From NCBI GenBank assembly GCA_913055925.1, contig CAJXLH010000159.1:1-6546 (forward strand): a stretch of DNA of 6,546 nucleotides, read 5' to 3'. This DNA comes from an uncultured Maritalea sp. (GTDB taxonomy: Bacteria; Pseudomonadota; Alphaproteobacteria; Rhizobiales; Devosiaceae). This document shows positions 5,127-6,546 of this stretch, in pieces. The translations under genes and the position numbers were made by a program. The first letter of the stretch is position 1, and every line of letters starts with the position of its first letter. Below the pieces are notes generated by a model. It had not been told where the DNA came from and ran no database searches. It saw only the letters and a program-made list of their open reading frames with translations.

Positions 5127-5132
5127 AAAGGA
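5127..5132 (+). promoter_or_regulatory. Ribosome binding site deciding the TTG start of fxsA
   Basis: AAAGGA, 8 bases before TTG at 5141. No such site precedes the later in-frame ATG at 5162. Confidence 0.6.
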
Positions 5133-5140
5133 CCCCGCTC

Positions 5141-5617
5141 TTGGCGCGTTTGCTGTTTGGAATGTTTTTGATTGTCCCGATTATCGAAATTGCGATTTTC
5201 GTCGCGCTTGGCGGCATGATCGGATTTTGGTGGACCATGGGCGGCGTGGTTCTGACAGCATTGATTGGCTCTTATTTGTTGCGTCTGCAGGGTTTTGCAG
5301 TTTGGCGCGACATTCAACAAAAGCTGAATATGGGCGAGTTTCCGGGGCAATCCATTGTTGATGGGATCATGTTGGCTATCGCGGGCGCTCTGTTGCTCAC
5401 CCCAGGTTATTTTACCGATGCGGTTGGCTTTTCGCTTTTTGTGCCACAAGTTCGATATGCAATTTTTGAGTTCTTGCGGAAGCGAGTGACCTTTGTTTCA
5501 ACACAAAGCTATTCGTCCTACCAAGGCTACACCAACAACCCGCATCAAAATGCCGATCAAGATGGTGTGATCGATTTGAATGACGAAGATTGGCGCGACG
5601 ATAAGCCAAGCCGATAA
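5141..5617 (+). CDS. fxsA: FxsA family inner-membrane protein
   Basis: FxsA is a small polytopic inner-membrane protein. The E. coli homologue, when overproduced, relieves F-plasmid exclusion of phage T7; its normal role is unclear. This copy has 158 residues. Hydrophobic segments are at about 4-24 (LLFGMFLIVPIIEIAIF, with the conserved PxxEI), 26-48, and 75-105, the last with the family signature LLLTPGYFTDAVGF (84-97). The C-terminal tail is polar and acidic (VIDLNDEDWRDD), as is common in alphaproteobacterial copies. I chose TTG at 5141 because AAAGGA lies 8 bases upstream and the family begins only a few residues before the first hydrophobic segment; the next in-frame start, ATG 5162, would remove part of that segment. 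The frame is open further upstream to 5012, but that extension is polar, not family-like, and lies in the promoter region. SecB follows. Confidence 0.88.
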   Translation: MARLLFGMFLIVPIIEIAIFVALGGMIGFWWTMGGVVLTALIGSYLLRLQGFAVWRDIQQKLNMGEFPGQSIVDGIMLAIAGALLLTPGYFTDAVGFSLFVPQVRYAIFEFLRKRVTFVSTQSYSSYQGYTNNPHQNADQDGVIDLNDEDWRDDKPSR

Positions 5618-5628
5618 GTCTTATCGGC
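5610..5628 (+). terminator. Hairpin containing the fxsA stop codon, possible weak terminator
   Basis: GCCGATAAG (5610-5618) and CTTATCGGC (5620-5628) are exact reverse complements around one base. In practice this gives a 7-8 bp stem with a 3-5 base loop. The TAA stop codon of fxsA lies inside the left arm. The following ATTTCACTTTC has T-rich patches but no clean T run, so termination would be weak. It may instead stabilise the fxsA 3' end. Confidence 0.4.
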
Positions 5629-5670
5629 ATTTCACTTTCACGAATGCTTGCGGCAGCCCATCAAAAGATG

Positions 5671-5700
5671 TTAGCCAATCGCGACGAATTTTTTGATAAA
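5671..5700 (+). promoter_or_regulatory. Possible secB promoter
   Basis: TTAGCC (5671-5676) and GATAAA (5695-5700) are spaced by 18 bases in the 101-base gap between fxsA and secB. Matches to consensus are 3 of 6 and 4 of 6. Transcription would begin about a dozen bases before the secB ATG, leaving a short leader. Weak; secB may also be read from the fxsA promoter. Confidence 0.25.
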
Positions 5701-5718
5701 CCTAATGGGCACCAATAA

Positions 5719-6204
5719 ATGGCCGAAGAAAATAGCGCAAACGCACCAGCACCTAGCCTACACATTGTAGGTCAATATATTAAAGATCTCAGCTTTGAAA
5801 ACCCAAATGCGCCAGCATCTTTGGCAGCGGGCGAAGCACCAGAAATTGCCATTGGCATCAATGTCGGCGCGCAAAAACAAGAAGACGGTCACTTTGCTGT
5901 TGAATTGACAATCAATGCAAACGCAAAGCGTGGCGACACTGTTCTTTTCAATGTGGAATTGGTCTATGGCGGCTTGTTCGCGATCCAAAACTTCCCAGAA
6001 AACCAAGTGCACCCGCTTGTGATGATCGAATGCCCGCGCTTGATCTTCCCATTTGCACGTCAGGTTTTGTCCAACGTGACACAAACTGGCGGTTTCCCTC
6101 CATTGTTGATGGAGCCAGTGGATTTCTCAGCAATTTACCGCCAAAACTTGGAAGCTGCTGCTGCTAAGTTGAAAGAAGGCGAAGGCGAGCAAAAACCAAA
6201 CTAA
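5719..6204 (+). CDS. secB: Protein-export chaperone SecB
   Basis: SecB is a cytosolic tetrameric chaperone that keeps preproteins unfolded and passes them to SecA for Sec export. The 161-residue length matches the family (155 in E. coli). Conserved blocks are plain: YIKDLSFENPNAP (20-32), LFNVELVYGGLFAI (76-89), HPLVMIECPRLIFPFARQVLSNVTQTGGFPPLLMEPVDF (98-136) and IYRQNLE (139-145), in the order seen in proteobacterial SecB. The Ala/Pro-rich N-terminus (AEENSANAPAP) is a little longer than in E. coli. Only a weak GGGC-like ribosome binding site precedes the ATG; an ATG at 5705 is in another frame. It converges on dnaQ with 7 bases between stop codons. Confidence 0.97.
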   Translation: MAEENSANAPAPSLHIVGQYIKDLSFENPNAPASLAAGEAPEIAIGINVGAQKQEDGHFAVELTINANAKRGDTVLFNVELVYGGLFAIQNFPENQVHPLVMIECPRLIFPFARQVLSNVTQTGGFPPLLMEPVDFSAIYRQNLEAAAAKLKEGEGEQKPN

Positions 6205-6211
6205 GCTAAGC

Positions 6212-6546
6212 CTAGTTTTGGGTTTCGCCCCAATATTTTTGCCAAATTGGCGTTTCAGACAGATCAGCGACGAAGTCCTTGTGACTTTGTCGCTGTTTTT
6301 CATCCAGCTCACGATTAAGCGGTGTCGGGCGCGGCTTCACAGCTTGTTTTGCTATGCTGGTATCCGTATTGGCGGCTGTGTTTTGTGCCAACGAAAAGGC
6401 CACTTGTCGGCCACCGATAAGCTCAAGATACACTTCTGCTAGAATTTCGCTGTCCAAAAGCGCGCCGTGCAATGTGCGTCGCGAATTATCGATGCCATAA
6501 TTTCGGCATAGGGCATCCAAGTTTACCCGAGCACCAGGATGTTTCT
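6212..6546 (-). CDS. dnaQ: DNA polymerase III epsilon subunit (3'-5' exonuclease), C-terminal part
   Basis: DnaQ is the proofreading exonuclease of the replicative polymerase III core. The window holds the last 110 codons; the N-terminal part with the first exonuclease motifs lies beyond the right edge. The visible start, HPGARVNLDALCRNYGIDNSRRTLHGALLDSEILAEVYLELIGGRQ, is highly typical. It includes the third exonuclease motif, with the active-site His and Asp of HGALLD (E. coli has the same HGALLD). The Gln/Lys/Pro-rich tail (KPRPTPLNRELDEKQRQSH) ends in IWQKYW and should contact the polymerase alpha subunit and clamp. The reading frame is open through the window edge, so no start is assigned. 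It is convergent with secB, a common alphaproteobacterial arrangement. Confidence 0.95.
   Translation of the reverse strand, partial: KHPGARVNLDALCRNYGIDNSRRTLHGALLDSEILAEVYLELIGGRQVAFSLAQNTAANTDTSIAKQAVKPRPTPLNRELDEKQRQSHKDFVADLSETPIWQKYWGETQN
6218..6240 (+). terminator. Possible secB terminator inside the dnaQ 3' end
   Basis: TTGGG (6218-6222) pairs with CCCAA (6229-6233) around a 6-base loop, followed by TATTTTT (6234-6240). It lies 13 bases after the secB stop. The stem is short (5 bp), but the trailing T run is right for an intrinsic terminator. It is embedded in the last codons of convergent dnaQ. Confidence 0.4.

Noticed and set aside
5012..5140. Extension of fxsA upstream to 5012
   Set aside because: The added residues are not family-like and lie in the divergent promoter region; TTG 5141 has a good ribosome binding site.
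1..6546. CRISPR array, insertion sequence, attachment site, tRNA or rRNA
   Set aside because: I looked for regularly spaced repeats, terminal inverted repeats with transposase motifs and structured RNA signatures on both strands and found none.

Overview
The window looks like a piece of an alphaproteobacterial chromosome, most likely from the Hyphomicrobiales (Rhizobiales) or close relatives. The evidence is the right half: a 3' end of dnaQ convergent with secB, then fxsA, a Tim44-like gene divergent from fxsA, an Smr-domain gene and a small XRE regulator. As I recall it, this order is conserved near the origin in rhizobia and their relatives. Base composition looks moderate (about half G+C by eye). 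I see no insertion sequence, prophage, CRISPR array, tRNA or rRNA, and there is no gene-free stretch over 300 bases.

Layout from right to left. Positions 6546-6212 (minus) hold the C-terminal part of dnaQ, the proofreading subunit of DNA polymerase III. Positions 5719-6204 (plus) are secB and 5141-5617 (plus) are fxsA with a TTG start. A 151-base divergent region (4990-5140) separates fxsA from a leftward run of eight genes. The run is: Tim44-like membrane-anchored protein (4989-4270), Smr-domain protein (4245-3631), XRE regulator (3634-3254, overlapping smr by 4 bases), SDR oxidoreductase (3210-2425), ECF sigma factor (2369-1797), RskA-type anti-sigma factor (1800-1108, overlapping sigma by 4 bases), secreted fasciclin (FAS1) protein (987-424), and a twin-arginine-signal MsrB cut by the left edge (359-1).

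The most interesting part is the left 2.4 kb. Sigma and anti-sigma are translationally coupled and followed by two exported proteins: a FAS1 protein and a methionine sulfoxide reductase. The gene content resembles the mycobacterial SigK-RskA system, whose targets are the FAS1 proteins MPT70 and MPT83, but here the FAS1 partner is followed by a redox repair enzyme. Two candidate ECF promoters share a bipartite motif (TGA-two bases-CAATT, then CGTA 16 or 17 bases after the TGANNC hexamer). One lies in front of the sigma gene, overlapping the SDR stop codon; the other lies in front of the FAS1 gene. This suggests autoregulation plus direct control of the FAS1-msrB pair. A perfect 12-base inverted repeat overlaps the -35 of the second promoter, and a perfect 10-bp hairpin sits between the FAS1 gene and msrB.

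The right half is housekeeping: protein export (SecB), membrane proteins (FxsA, Tim44-like) and replication fidelity (DnaQ). Compared with the gene order I remember, mltA is missing between the Tim44-like gene and smr, and the SDR/ECF block occupies the place after the XRE gene where gyrB often lies.
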